Shown: positions 7,293 to 15,006 of the stretch, piece by piece
Position numbering within the stretch: the stretch's first letter is position 1
How the letters are laid out: each line of letters starts with the position of its first letter
Source: an uncultured Eubacteriales bacterium
Lineage (GTDB): Bacteria; Bacillota; Clostridia; Oscillospirales; Oscillospiraceae
NCBI GenBank assembly: GCA_900555735.1
Contig: USMI01000014.1
Location: 1 to 24,215, forward strand
Direction of reading: 5' to 3'
Length of the DNA: 24,215 nucleotides
Made by a program: the position numbers and the translations under genes
Notes under the pieces: generated by a model
The model's database searches: none
Told to the model about the DNA's origin: nothing
The model's input: only the letters and a program-made list of their open reading frames with translations

Positions 7293-9692
7293 ATGGAACG
7301 AACAACTTTGAATATCCCTGTCATCGCCCTGCGGGGTCTGACAGTTTTCCCTGATTTGACGCTGAGCTTCGATGTGGAGCGTGAGATATCCATTTACGCG
7401 CTGGACAGCGCCATGGAGAGCGATGAACGCACCATCTTTCTGGTGACCCAGCGCGAGATATCCACCGCCGCGCCGAAGGAGGACGATCTTTACAGCGTAG
7501 GCACCATCTGCCGCATCTTACAGATCCTCAAAACCTCCGAGACCAGCGTGCGGGTGATCGTGGAGGGTCAGCAGCGCGCCCGCATCCATCGCCTGTGGCA
7601 GAGTAAGCCCTTCTTACAGGCCAATGTGGAGCTGCTGGAGGAGGACTTCCCCGGCCGTATGACGCCCCGCATGGAGGCGCTGATCCGGCAGACCTACGTC
7701 ATCTTTGGCGAGTATAAGGAACTGGTCACCAACCTGAACGACGACTTTGTCGCCGCTGTGCTGGACTGCCGCGATCCCGGCTATCTGGCGGACTTTATCG
7801 CCCAGAATATCAATCTGCGCCATGGTGACCGTCAACGGATTCTGGAGGAGCTGAACCCTGCCAAGCGTCTTCGGCTGATGAACGAGATACTGGCCCACGA
7901 GGTGGAGGTCATCTCGCTGGAGGTAGAGCTGGAGCACAAGGTGCGCTCCCGTGTGGCACAGGTGCAGAAGGACATGATCCTGCGGGAGCAGTTGAAGGTC
8001 TTGCAGCACGAGCTGGGCGACGACGGCGACGAGGAGATCGCCGAGTATACGGACAAGATTGAAAAGCTGAAGCTTCCGGAGGAGATCCACAAAAAGCTGA
8101 TGAAGGAAGTGGACCGTCTTGCCAAGCAGCCCTACGGCAGTGCCGAGGCCTCGGTGATCCGCAATTATCTGGATGTCTGTCTGGATATGCCGTGGCATAA
8201 GACCACCAAAGACCGGGCCGATGTGGCGAAGGCACGGGCGATTTTGGACAAGGAGCACTTTGGCCTTGATAAGGTCAAGGAACGTATTCTGGAGTTCATC
8301 GCCGTACAGCAGATGAACCCCGACGCCAAGGGCAAGATTCTGTGTCTGGTAGGCCCTCCTGGCGTAGGTAAGACCTCCATCGCCATTTCCGTGGCCAAGG
8401 CTATGAACCGCAAGCTGGCTCGTCTCAGTCTGGGCGGCGTGCGGGATGAGGCGGACATCCGCGGCCACCGCAAGACCTATATCGGCGCCATGCCGGGCCG
8501 CATCATCGATGCCATGACCCGCGCCGGTTCCATGAACCCGCTGCTGGTACTGGACGAGATCGACAAGCTGGCCAGCGATATGCGGGGCGACCCCGCCTCG
8601 GCGCTGCTGGAGGTATTCGACAGCGAGCAGAACTATGCTTTCCGGGATCATTTTCTGGAAATCCCGGTGGATCTGAGCCGCGTTATGTTCATCACCACAG
8701 CCAACACGCTGGGAACTATCCCGCGGCCGCTGCTGGATCGTATGGAGGTCATCGAGCTGTCCAGCTATACTGACGAGGAAAAGCTTCAGATCGCCAAGCA
8801 GCACCTGCTGCCCAAGCAGTTGAAGGAACACGGATTGAAGCGGACGCAGTTCCATATGACCGACGGCGCTATCCGGCGCACCATCACCGACTACACACGG
8901 GAATCCGGCGTCCGTATTCTGGAGCGGCAGATCGGAAAACTATGCCGAAAATCCGCTATGCAGCTGGTGACCGATGATGTAAAGCGTGTCAACGTTACAG
9001 AAAAAAACCTGCCGGATTATCTCGGCACAGTTCGTTATACGCCCTCGGTACATATCACCCGTGACGAGGTCGGTGTGGTCAACGGCCTTGCTTGGACGGA
9101 GGAAGGCGGCGAAATTCTTGAGGTCGAGGTCAACGTGATGGACGGCAGCGGAAAGCTGGAGCTGACCGGCAATCTGGGCACCGTCATGCAGGAATCCGCC
9201 AAGGCGGCGCTCAGCTGCCTGCGCAGCCGCACGGAGGCGCTGCATCTGGAGAAGGATTTCTATAAGACCAAGGATATCCATATCCACTTCCCGGAGGCGG
9301 CCACACCCAAGGACGGACCCTCCGCCGGTATTGCCATCACCACGGCCATGCTGTCGGCGCTGACGGGCCGCAAGGTCCGGGGCGACGTGGCCATGACCGG
9401 CGAGGTGACGCTGCGGGGCCGGGTGCTGCCTATCGGCGGCTTGAAGGAAAAGACCATGGCCGCCCTGCGCAACGGCGTCAAGACGGTGATCATTCCCAAG
9501 GAAAACGAGAAGGCTCTGGACGAGATCGACCAGACCGTCCGGAAGGTGCTGCACTTCATTCCGGTGGAGACGGTGGACGCGGTGTTCGCCGCCGCACTGG
9601 TGCCGGAAACGAAGAAGGACGCGGTGGAGCATATGGCGGCCATTGCCGCTGACACGCCCTATCAGGAGGTGCGCCATGGCAATCAACTTTAA
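7293..9692 (+). CDS. lon: ATP-dependent protease Lon (LonA type)
   Basis: Lon is a hexameric AAA+ protease with ATPase and serine-lysine peptidase in one chain. The 799 residues contain the N-terminal substrate domain (from IPVIALRGLTVFP), a coiled central region, Walker A GPPGVGKT (354-361), Walker B LLVLDEID (417-424) and the C-terminal protease domain with Ser677 in KDGPSAG and Lys720 in GGLKEK. The 43-residue Ser-Lys spacing equals that of E. coli Lon. ATG 7293 follows AAAGGAG (7278-7284). The absence of a membrane segment marks it as cytoplasmic LonA rather than LonB. engB starts inside its last codons. I found no separate promoter with good spacing upstream, only the clpX-lon hairpin, so expression is probably partial read-through from the clp genes. 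Confidence 0.98.
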   Translation: MERTTLNIPVIALRGLTVFPDLTLSFDVEREISIYALDSAMESDERTIFLVTQREISTAAPKEDDLYSVGTICRILQILKTSETSVRVIVEGQQRARIHRLWQSKPFLQANVELLEEDFPGRMTPRMEALIRQTYVIFGEYKELVTNLNDDFVAAVLDCRDPGYLADFIAQNINLRHGDRQRILEELNPAKRLRLMNEILAHEVEVISLEVELEHKVRSRVAQVQKDMILREQLKVLQHELGDDGDEEIAEYTDKIEKLKLPEEIHKKLMKEVDRLAKQPYGSAEASVIRNYLDVCLDMPWHKTTKDRADVAKARAILDKEHFGLDKVKERILEFIAVQQMNPDAKGKILCLVGPPGVGKTSIAISVAKAMNRKLARLSLGGVRDEADIRGHRKTYIGAMPGRIIDAMTRAGSMNPLLVLDEIDKLASDMRGDPASALLEVFDSEQNYAFRDHFLEIPVDLSRVMFITTANTLGTIPRPLLDRMEVIELSSYTDEEKLQIAKQHLLPKQLKEHGLKRTQFHMTDGAIRRTITDYTRESGVRILERQIGKLCRKSAMQLVTDDVKRVNVTEKNLPDYLGTVRYTPSVHITRDEVGVVNGLAWTEEGGEILEVEVNVMDGSGKLELTGNLGTVMQESAKAALSCLRSRTEALHLEKDFYKTKDIHIHFPEAATPKDGPSAGIAITTAMLSALTGRKVRGDVAMTGEVTLRGRVLPIGGLKEKTMAALRNGVKTVIIPKENEKALDEIDQTVRKVLHFIPVETVDAVFAAALVPETKKDAVEHMAAIAADTPYQEVRHGNQL

Positions 9693-10269
9693 TAAGGCGG
9701 AGTTCGTTCTGTCCGCGGTGAAGCCCTCCACGTTTATCCGGGATGGCAGGCCGCAGGTGACCTTTGCTGGCCGCTCCAACGTGGGAAAATCCTCCGTCAT
9801 CAACCGGCTACTGAACCGGAAGAACTTCGCCCGTGTAGGCGCTACGCCGGGAAAGACCACCCAGATCAACTATTTCCGTATTGACGACAAGATCTATTTC
9901 ACCGACCTGCCGGGCTACGGCTATGCCAAGGTCTCCAAGGACGAGCGTGACCGTTGGGGACGCCTGATGGAGAACTATTTCGCGGAAGAAGAGCTGATCT
10001 CGCTGGGCGTTCTTATCGTGGACGCCCGCCACAAGCCCACCGCCGACGATGTGACCATGTGCGACTACTTCAAATCCACCGAGTGTCCCATGGTAGTGGT
10101 GGCCAATAAGCTGGACAAGCTGAAAAAGAGTGAGATCGAGCCGAATCTGGCCCTGATCCGCCAGACGCTGACACTGGATGACAGCGTGCAGCTGATCCCG
10201 TTCTCCGCCGAGAAGGGGATCGGAAAAACCGAGCTGCTGGCCGCCATCGGCCAATGGTGCGGCAAATAA
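9676..10269 (+). CDS. engB: Ribosome-assembly GTPase EngB (YsxC/YihA)
   Basis: EngB is an essential GTPase of large-subunit assembly. The 197 residues carry G1 GRSNVGKS (32-39), the TPGKT G2 region (57-61), G3 DLPGYG (77-82), G4 NKLD (144-147) and G5 SAEKG (177-181). I place the start at ATG 9676, where AGGAGGT (9664-9670) has ideal spacing and the protein begins MAINFNKAEF. An upstream start at 9643 would add residues lying wholly within the lon C-terminus. The gene overlaps lon by 17 bases, so the two are translationally coupled; lon-engB (lonA-ysxC) is a conserved pair in Firmicutes. Its stop precedes a strong bidirectional terminator. Confidence 0.97.
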   Translation: MAINFNKAEFVLSAVKPSTFIRDGRPQVTFAGRSNVGKSSVINRLLNRKNFARVGATPGKTTQINYFRIDDKIYFTDLPGYGYAKVSKDERDRWGRLMENYFAEEELISLGVLIVDARHKPTADDVTMCDYFKSTECPMVVVANKLDKLKKSEIEPNLALIRQTLTLDDSVQLIPFSAEKGIGKTELLAAIGQWCGK

Positions 10270-11182
10270 ACAAAAAAAGAACCGCGTGACATGTCACGCG
10301 GTTCTTTTTTTTGTTTACTGTCTGTTTTGAATGGACACATTCGGCAAACAGCGCGCCGCCAAGGATCAATACCGCGCCGATCATCTGCGCCGTCGTCAGA
10401 CGCTCGTGCAGCAGCAGGGCGGAGAAGATCACGGCGCTCAACGGCTCCAGATAGCCGCAAACCGCCACGGTCTGAACAGAGAGCGCACCGATAGCGGAGA
10501 AGTAGCACCAGCAGCCAAAGCCTGTGTTGACGATGCCCAGCAGCAGTATCCACGGCCAGCTTGCACCGGGGATGGACATGGCAAGCCCACCCTTGCACAG
10601 CAGCAGAAGAAATACTGCGGCGGTGGCCGAAAGCATTTGCAGCAGGGAGTTTTCCATGCCGTCCACGCCCTTGGCTTTTTTGTTGAGGATCAGCATGACG
10701 GCGTAGCATACCGCACTCATAATGCCGTAAATGAAGCCTGCCGCTTTGATCTGCCCGCCGCCTAATCCGTTTACCAGTACGATACCGCCGCAGACACACA
10801 GAAAGCCTATGACCTTCACCCAGGTCAGTGCCTCGTGAAACACCAGAGGAGACAACGCCATAACGATCACCGGCCCGCTATAATACAGCAGCGATGCAGT
10901 GGACACACCGATGGTCTGGTATCCGGCATACAGAAACATCCAGCTGGCGCCCATGGCCGCGCCGGACAGCAGGATCAGCGTTACATCCATGCCGCGTCCG
11001 GCAAAGGAAAAACGGTGACCGGACAGGAAGAAAAAGGCCAGCAGACTTATGCTGCCCAGCAGCGTCCGCAGCAGCACGATCTGTCCGCTGTCAAGGGCAA
11101 TGTGGCTGGCAACAATACCATTGAAGCCGAACAGCAGCAGTGCGATGAGGTAACGGATAAAAAAGCGGTGCTTCTGATACAT
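10070..11182 (-). CDS. EamA/DMT-family permease, reading frame runs through its terminator
   Basis: This is a drug/metabolite-transporter superfamily permease with two EamA repeats (about residues 8-135 and 147-283) and roughly ten hydrophobic segments. Typical features are LYAGYQTIGVSTASLLYYSGPV and YLEPLSAVIFSALLLHERL. Substrates in this family include amino acids and other metabolites; none can be assigned here. ATG 11182 follows AGGAGG (11195-11190 on the minus strand) by seven bases. The oddity is the end. Family proteins are about 295 residues, but this frame has no stop there; it crosses the bidirectional terminator and continues antisense through engB to 10070 (370 residues). Removing one base from the A8 run (10305-10312) would give TGA at 10294-10296 and a normal 295-residue protein. 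The extra tail has no EamA character. It could be a frameshift, a sequence error or a non-stop message. Confidence 0.8.
   Translation of the reverse strand: MYQKHRFFIRYLIALLLFGFNGIVASHIALDSGQIVLLRTLLGSISLLAFFFLSGHRFSFAGRGMDVTLILLSGAAMGASWMFLYAGYQTIGVSTASLLYYSGPVIVMALSPLVFHEALTWVKVIGFLCVCGGIVLVNGLGGGQIKAAGFIYGIMSAVCYAVMLILNKKAKGVDGMENSLLQMLSATAAVFLLLLCKGGLAMSIPGASWPWILLLGIVNTGFGCWCYFSAIGALSVQTVAVCGYLEPLSAVIFSALLLHERLTTAQMIGAVLILGGALFAECVHSKQTVNKKKNRVTCHAVLFLFICRTIGRWRPAARFFRSPSRRRTGSAARCHPVSASGGSGPDSARSHSFSACPAYWPPLPWDTRWI
10272..10312. terminator. Bidirectional intrinsic terminator between engB and the EamA gene
   Basis: A perfect 26-base palindrome (10279-10304; arm GAACCGCGTGACA, then its reverse complement) is flanked by seven A on the left and eight T on the right. 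It can therefore terminate transcripts from both sides: engB on plus and the EamA permease on minus. The left A-run and right T-run extend the stem further. Confidence 0.93.
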
Positions 11183-11202
11183 GAAAAGGCCTCCTGCGCG
11201 CG

Positions 11203-11248
11203 AAAAAGCGACGCAGCGGAGGAGAGAAAAAGGGTGCCGCCGCTGCGC
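11203..11248 (-). promoter_or_regulatory. Possible leader attenuator upstream of the EamA permease
   Basis: On the minus strand, the stem CGCAGCGG / CCGCTGCG (11247-11240 with 11219-11212), extendable by a G-U pair, is followed closely by five T (11207-11203) just before the permease ribosome binding site. It has the form of an intrinsic terminator with a long loop. On the plus strand a T5 also follows, so it is symmetric. Confidence 0.4.
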
Positions 11249-11318
11249 CACTTTTTGGTGGTTGACAAAATTCTACATCCATCGTCTCCTTGAGTAAAGA
11301 GATAATATTTCAAATTTG

Positions 11319-11337
11319 ATTTGACGATATGTCAAAT
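11319..11337. promoter_or_regulatory. Perfect inverted repeat, likely LysR operator
   Basis: ATTTGAC-GATAT-GTCAAAT is a perfect 7-base inverted repeat with a 5-base spacer. It contains the T-N11-A pattern of LysR-type binding sites. It lies between the divergent permease and regulator genes, 13 bases before the chosen regulator start. The neighbouring CAAATTTG (11311-11318) is a second small palindrome. Each arm provides a TTGAC-like -35, so binding would affect both directions. Confidence 0.65.
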
Positions 11338-11350
11338 AATGGAGAGCAAT

Positions 11351-12241
11351 ATGGAAAGTGAGAAATGCAGGGCGCTGCTGTGCGCCATTGACAAGGGCTC
11401 CATCACGGCGGCGGCGGAGGCCATGGGCTATACCATTTCCGGCGTCAGCCGCATGATGGCGGCGCTGGAAAGTGAGATTGGCTTTCCGCTGCTGCGCCGG
11501 GGCAGAGAAGGGGTCGCACCTACCAATGGGTGCCTGCGGCTGCTGCCGTCGCTGCGGGAGATGGTGGCGCAGGCGGAGCAGTGCCGACAGATGGCGGGAG
11601 AGCTGCGGGGCGTCATGTCCGGCACGGTGGCCATCGGCACCTTTTCCAGCGTGGCCACTCATTGGCTGCCCAACATGATCTGTGCCTTTCAGCGGGACTA
11701 TCCCAATATCGACTTTGAGATCCTGATGGGAGACTATCCGGAGATCGAACAGTGGATCATGCAGGGTCGTGCGGATTTTGGCTTTCTGCACCTGCCTACC
11801 CGTCCGGAACTGAAGGTCATGGAGCTGGTGCAGGATGAGCTGAAGGCAGTGCTGCCGGAGGAACACCCGCTGGCACAGCTGGAAAGAGTTCCGGTAGAAG
11901 CGCTGGCGGAGCAGCCCTTCATCTTGCTGGACAAGGCGGGCAACCGTGACCGGGAAGTGATGCAGGTATTTGAGCAAGCCGGAACGGCGCCGCGGGTACG
12001 CTTTACCACGCTGGACGACTATGCCGTCATGTCCATGGTGGAGCATGGGCTGGGCGTCAGCATTTTGCCCCAGCTGGTACTGCGGCGCATCCCCTATCGG
12101 GTGGCGCTGCGCCCGTTGGCACAGCCTGCCTTTCGGCGCATCGGCCTTGCCATGCGGTCAGGGGAGGAACCTGCGCCCGCTGCCAAGCGCTTTTTGGACT
12201 ATCTGCCATATCGGGATGGAGAAACGTTATCTGAAAAGTAG
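11351..12241 (+). CDS. LysR-type transcriptional regulator
   Basis: This is a 296-residue regulator with an N-terminal winged helix-turn-helix (about residues 10-58; SITAAAEAMGYTISGVSRMMAALESEIG) and a C-terminal effector domain beginning near GTVAIGTFSSVATHWLP. The start chosen is ATG 11351, with GGAGAG six bases upstream; an ATG at 11339 and a TTG at 11321 are in frame, but the TTG lies within the operator palindrome. It is divergent from the EamA permease, the classic arrangement in which a LysR protein controls its neighbour and itself, and it also lies 124 bases upstream of the molybdenum hydroxylase gene in the same direction. Which it controls is open. The effector is unknown. The helix-turn-helix reads MGYTISGVSRMMAALE where VSQPALSRQI-type residues are more usual. 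Confidence 0.93.
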   Translation: MESEKCRALLCAIDKGSITAAAEAMGYTISGVSRMMAALESEIGFPLLRRGREGVAPTNGCLRLLPSLREMVAQAEQCRQMAGELRGVMSGTVAIGTFSSVATHWLPNMICAFQRDYPNIDFEILMGDYPEIEQWIMQGRADFGFLHLPTRPELKVMELVQDELKAVLPEEHPLAQLERVPVEALAEQPFILLDKAGNRDREVMQVFEQAGTAPRVRFTTLDDYAVMSMVEHGLGVSILPQLVLRRIPYRVALRPLAQPAFRRIGLAMRSGEEPAPAAKRFLDYLPYRDGETLSEK

Positions 12242-12265
12242 AATAACGGTTTTTGCGCATATATC

Positions 12266-12294
12266 TTGCAGAAAACTGAAAATTATTGTATAAT
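12266..12294 (+). promoter_or_regulatory. Promoter of the fused molybdenum hydroxylase gene
   Basis: A perfect -10 TATAAT (12289-12294) is preceded, at a 17-base spacing, by TTGCAG (12266-12271), which matches the -35 consensus only in TTG. The surrounding sequence is AT-rich in an otherwise G+C-rich region. A start near 12301 would give a leader of about 65 bases, with a small 5-base-pair hairpin (12335-12348) just before the ribosome binding site. Confidence 0.65.
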
Positions 12295-12365
12295 ATATAA
12301 AAATTTTTAGGCAAAAGCACAGTATGATCTTTTATCCGCCGCTGCGGAGGGAAGGAGCACACAAT

Positions 12366-14957
12366 ATGGCGACTTTTATGGTGAACGGAAGCACCGTAAT
12401 GGTGGAGAAAAACCAGAAGCTGATCCGCTTCCTGCGTGACGAGCTGCACCTGACCTCGGTAAAGGACGGCTGCAGCGAGGGCGCCTGCGGCACCTGCCAT
12501 GTTCTCATTGACGGCAAGCCTACCAAGGCCTGTATTCCTCAGACGGACAAGCTGGAGGGCAAGACCATTATCACGGTCGAGGGTCTCAGCGATTGGGAAA
12601 AGAAGGTCTATACCTTCGCCTTCGGCGAGGCAGGCGCGGTGCAGTGCGGCTTCTGCATCCCCGGCATGGTGATCTCCGCAAAGGGTCTGCTGGACGTGAA
12701 TCCCGACCCTACCCGGGAAGAAGCGGCTTTTGCCATCCGTAACAATATCTGCCGCTGCACCGGCTATGTGAAGATCATTGACGGTATTCTGCTGGCGGCG
12801 AAGATCTTCCGGGACGGTGCAATACCCAAAGCATCCGCCGACGATTGGCAGATGGGCAGCCGCGTTCACCGGCTGGATGTAGAGGAAAAGGTGCTGGGTT
12901 ACGGCCAGTATCCTGACGACGTATATGTGGAAGACATGTGCTACGGCGGTGCAGTCCGCAGTCAGTATGCCCGCGCCCGCGTCCTGTCCATCGACACCGC
13001 CGAGGCGGAGGCGCTGCCCGGCGTGATCTGCGTGGCCACCCAGAAGGACATCCCCGGCAAGGTGAACGTGGGCCATATCAAGAAGGATCAGCCTACCCTC
13101 ATCGGCGTGGGCAAGCTGACCCACTATCTGGGCGACAGCGTGGCGCTGGTCTGTGCCGTGGATCAGGAAACGGTGGAAAAGGCCAAGAAGCTGGTGAAGG
13201 TGGAGTACGAGGTGCTGCCCGCCGTCCACAATCCCACCGAGGCGGCCGCGCCTGACGCGCCGCTGGTGTTCGAGGGGGACAAGAGCAACGTACAGGCGTA
13301 TAAGCACGTCTCCCGCGGCGACGCCGAGACGGCCATCAGGAATTCCAAATATGTGCTGACCGAGCACTTTTCCACTCCATGGACGGAGCATGCGTTCTTA
13401 GAGCCGGAGTGCTGCGTGGCGCTGCCGCTGGACAACGGCGGCGTGAAGCTGCTGACCACCGACCAGAGCGCCCATACCACCATGCACGAGTGCGCCGGTA
13501 TGCTGGGTGTGGATTATGACCACTGTCAGGTGCAGAATTGTCTGGTAGGCGGCGGTTTCGGCGGCAAGGAGGATATGTCCGTGCAGCACCATGCCGCGCT
13601 TCTGTGCTATCTGACACGGAAGCCCGTCAAGTTCAAGCTGAGCCGTCAGGAGTCCATTCTGGTGCATCCCAAGCGCCACAGCTTCGACATGAACTTTACC
13701 ATGGGCTGCGACGAGAACGGCATTATTCAGGGCGTCAAGGCCTCCGTGGTGTCCGATACCGGCGCATTCGCCTCTTTGGGCGGCCCGGTGCTGGAGCGTG
13801 CCTGCACCCATGCGGCAGGCCCCTATGCCTATGAGAATTTCGAGATCAAGGGCCATGCCTACTATACTAACAATCCACCGGCCGGCGCGTTCCGCGGCTT
13901 CGGTGTGACACAGACCTGCTTCTGCACCGAAACGCTGCTGAACCAGATGGCCGATCTGGTGGGTATTTCTCCTTGGGAGATCCGCTACCGCAACGCCATC
14001 CGTCCCGGCGGCGTGCTGCCCAACGGTCAGATCGTGGACGATTCCACCGGTCTGGTAGAGACGCTGGAGGCCATCAAGCCCGCCTATGACGAGGCAGTGA
14101 AAAACGGTGATCCTGTGGGCATCGCCTGCGCCATGAAGAACGCCGGTGTGGGCGTAGGCCTGCCGGACTGGGGCCGCTGCAAGCTGATCGTGGAGGATGA
14201 CGGCAAGGTGCATATCTACTCCGGCGCCTCCTGCATTGGTCAGGGTCTTGGCACTGTGCTGGTGCAAGTGGTAGTTACCAATACCGGCCTCAAGCGCGAC
14301 GATATCGTCTACGAGCGCAATAATACATGGATCGCGCCGGACTCCGGCGACACCTCCGGCTCCCGGCAGACACTGGTGACCGGCGAGGCTACCCGCCGCG
14401 CCTGCGAACTGCTGAGGGCCGAGCTGGACGATGGTAAGACGCTCTGCGACCTGAAGGGCAAAGAGTTCTACGGCGAATATCTGGCCAAGACCGACCCTCT
14501 GGGCGCGGACGTGCCCAACCCCGTCAGCCATGTGGCCTACGGCTACGCCACTCAGATGTGTATTCTGGACAAGGAGACGGGCCGGATCAAGAAGATGGTG
14601 GCCGCCCACGACGTGGGCAAGGCCGTCAATCCCCTCAGCATCGAGGGGCAGATCGAAGGCGGCGTGGTCATGTCCATGGGCTATGCCCTGACGGAGAAGT
14701 ACCCCATCGACGAAAACTGCAAGCCCACTGCCAAGTACGGCATGCTGGGTCTGTTCCGGGCCAACCAGATCCCGCCGGAGATTGAAGCCATCGTGGTGGA
14801 GAAGCCGGGCTTGAACGTGGCCGGCGGCGCCATCGGCATCGGTGAGATCACCTCCATCCCCACCGCACCGGCCATCGCCGATGCCTATTACCGGCTGACC
14901 GGTGAGCGGGAGTTTGACCTGCCCCTGAAGAACACCCCCTACGCCCCCAAGAAGTAA
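12366..14957 (+). CDS. Molybdenum hydroxylase with fused [2Fe-2S] domains, selenium-dependent xanthine dehydrogenase type
   Basis: This 863-residue enzyme of the xanthine dehydrogenase/aldehyde oxidase family has two iron-sulphur clusters and a molybdopterin domain in one chain. The plant-type cluster ligands are Cys36, 41, 44 and 56 (CSEGACGTC..C); the second cluster uses Cys94, 97, 129 and 131 (QCGFC..CRC). The Mo part contains VGGGFGGKED (394-403), PPAGAFRGFG (504-512), IGQG (624-627) and the putative catalytic Glu827 in GIGEIT. The fused, FAD-less architecture and the block GAVQCGFCIPGM..NPDPTREE resemble the selenium-dependent xanthine dehydrogenase family, in which a labile Se ligand, not selenocysteine, is used. 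ATG 12366 follows AAGGAG. An FAD partner is not adjacent; xdhB in the next operon is the only candidate here. Purine hydroxylation is likely but not proved; an aldehyde or N-heterocycle substrate is possible. Confidence 0.88.
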   Translation: MATFMVNGSTVMVEKNQKLIRFLRDELHLTSVKDGCSEGACGTCHVLIDGKPTKACIPQTDKLEGKTIITVEGLSDWEKKVYTFAFGEAGAVQCGFCIPGMVISAKGLLDVNPDPTREEAAFAIRNNICRCTGYVKIIDGILLAAKIFRDGAIPKASADDWQMGSRVHRLDVEEKVLGYGQYPDDVYVEDMCYGGAVRSQYARARVLSIDTAEAEALPGVICVATQKDIPGKVNVGHIKKDQPTLIGVGKLTHYLGDSVALVCAVDQETVEKAKKLVKVEYEVLPAVHNPTEAAAPDAPLVFEGDKSNVQAYKHVSRGDAETAIRNSKYVLTEHFSTPWTEHAFLEPECCVALPLDNGGVKLLTTDQSAHTTMHECAGMLGVDYDHCQVQNCLVGGGFGGKEDMSVQHHAALLCYLTRKPVKFKLSRQESILVHPKRHSFDMNFTMGCDENGIIQGVKASVVSDTGAFASLGGPVLERACTHAAGPYAYENFEIKGHAYYTNNPPAGAFRGFGVTQTCFCTETLLNQMADLVGISPWEIRYRNAIRPGGVLPNGQIVDDSTGLVETLEAIKPAYDEAVKNGDPVGIACAMKNAGVGVGLPDWGRCKLIVEDDGKVHIYSGASCIGQGLGTVLVQVVVTNTGLKRDDIVYERNNTWIAPDSGDTSGSRQTLVTGEATRRACELLRAELDDGKTLCDLKGKEFYGEYLAKTDPLGADVPNPVSHVAYGYATQMCILDKETGRIKKMVAAHDVGKAVNPLSIEGQIEGGVVMSMGYALTEKYPIDENCKPTAKYGMLGLFRANQIPPEIEAIVVEKPGLNVAGGAIGIGEITSIPTAPAIADAYYRLTGEREFDLPLKNTPYAPKK

Positions 14958-14963
14958 GCAAAG

Positions 14964-14992
14964 GAGCCGTGACGGCACCGCCGTCACGGCTC
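14964..14992. terminator. Strong hairpin between convergent genes, no T-run
   Basis: A perfect 13-base-pair stem GAGCCGTGACGGC / GCCGTCACGGCTC closes a 3-base ACC loop, six bases after the hydroxylase stop and 14 bases from the mocA stop. Neither side has a run of T, so it is not a standard intrinsic terminator. It may end both convergent transcripts or protect their 3' ends. Confidence 0.55.
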
Positions 14993-15006
14993 ACGAAGTA
15001 TAATGT

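Noticed and set aside
10305..10312. Programmed -1 ribosomal frameshift at A-AAA-AAG before the hairpin, as in dnaX
   Set aside because: The -1 frame has no stop nearby, and the hairpin begins too close to the slippery site; only a +1/-2 change or loss of one A gives TGA at 10294-10296.
11273..12046. 257-codon minus-strand frame opposite the LysR gene
   Set aside because: No motif, and it is antisense to a complete LysR protein; its start has no good ribosome binding site.
13398..14987. 529-codon minus-strand frame opposite the fused hydroxylase
   Set aside because: Antisense shadow of a strongly conserved gene; its start lies in the 14964-14992 hairpin.
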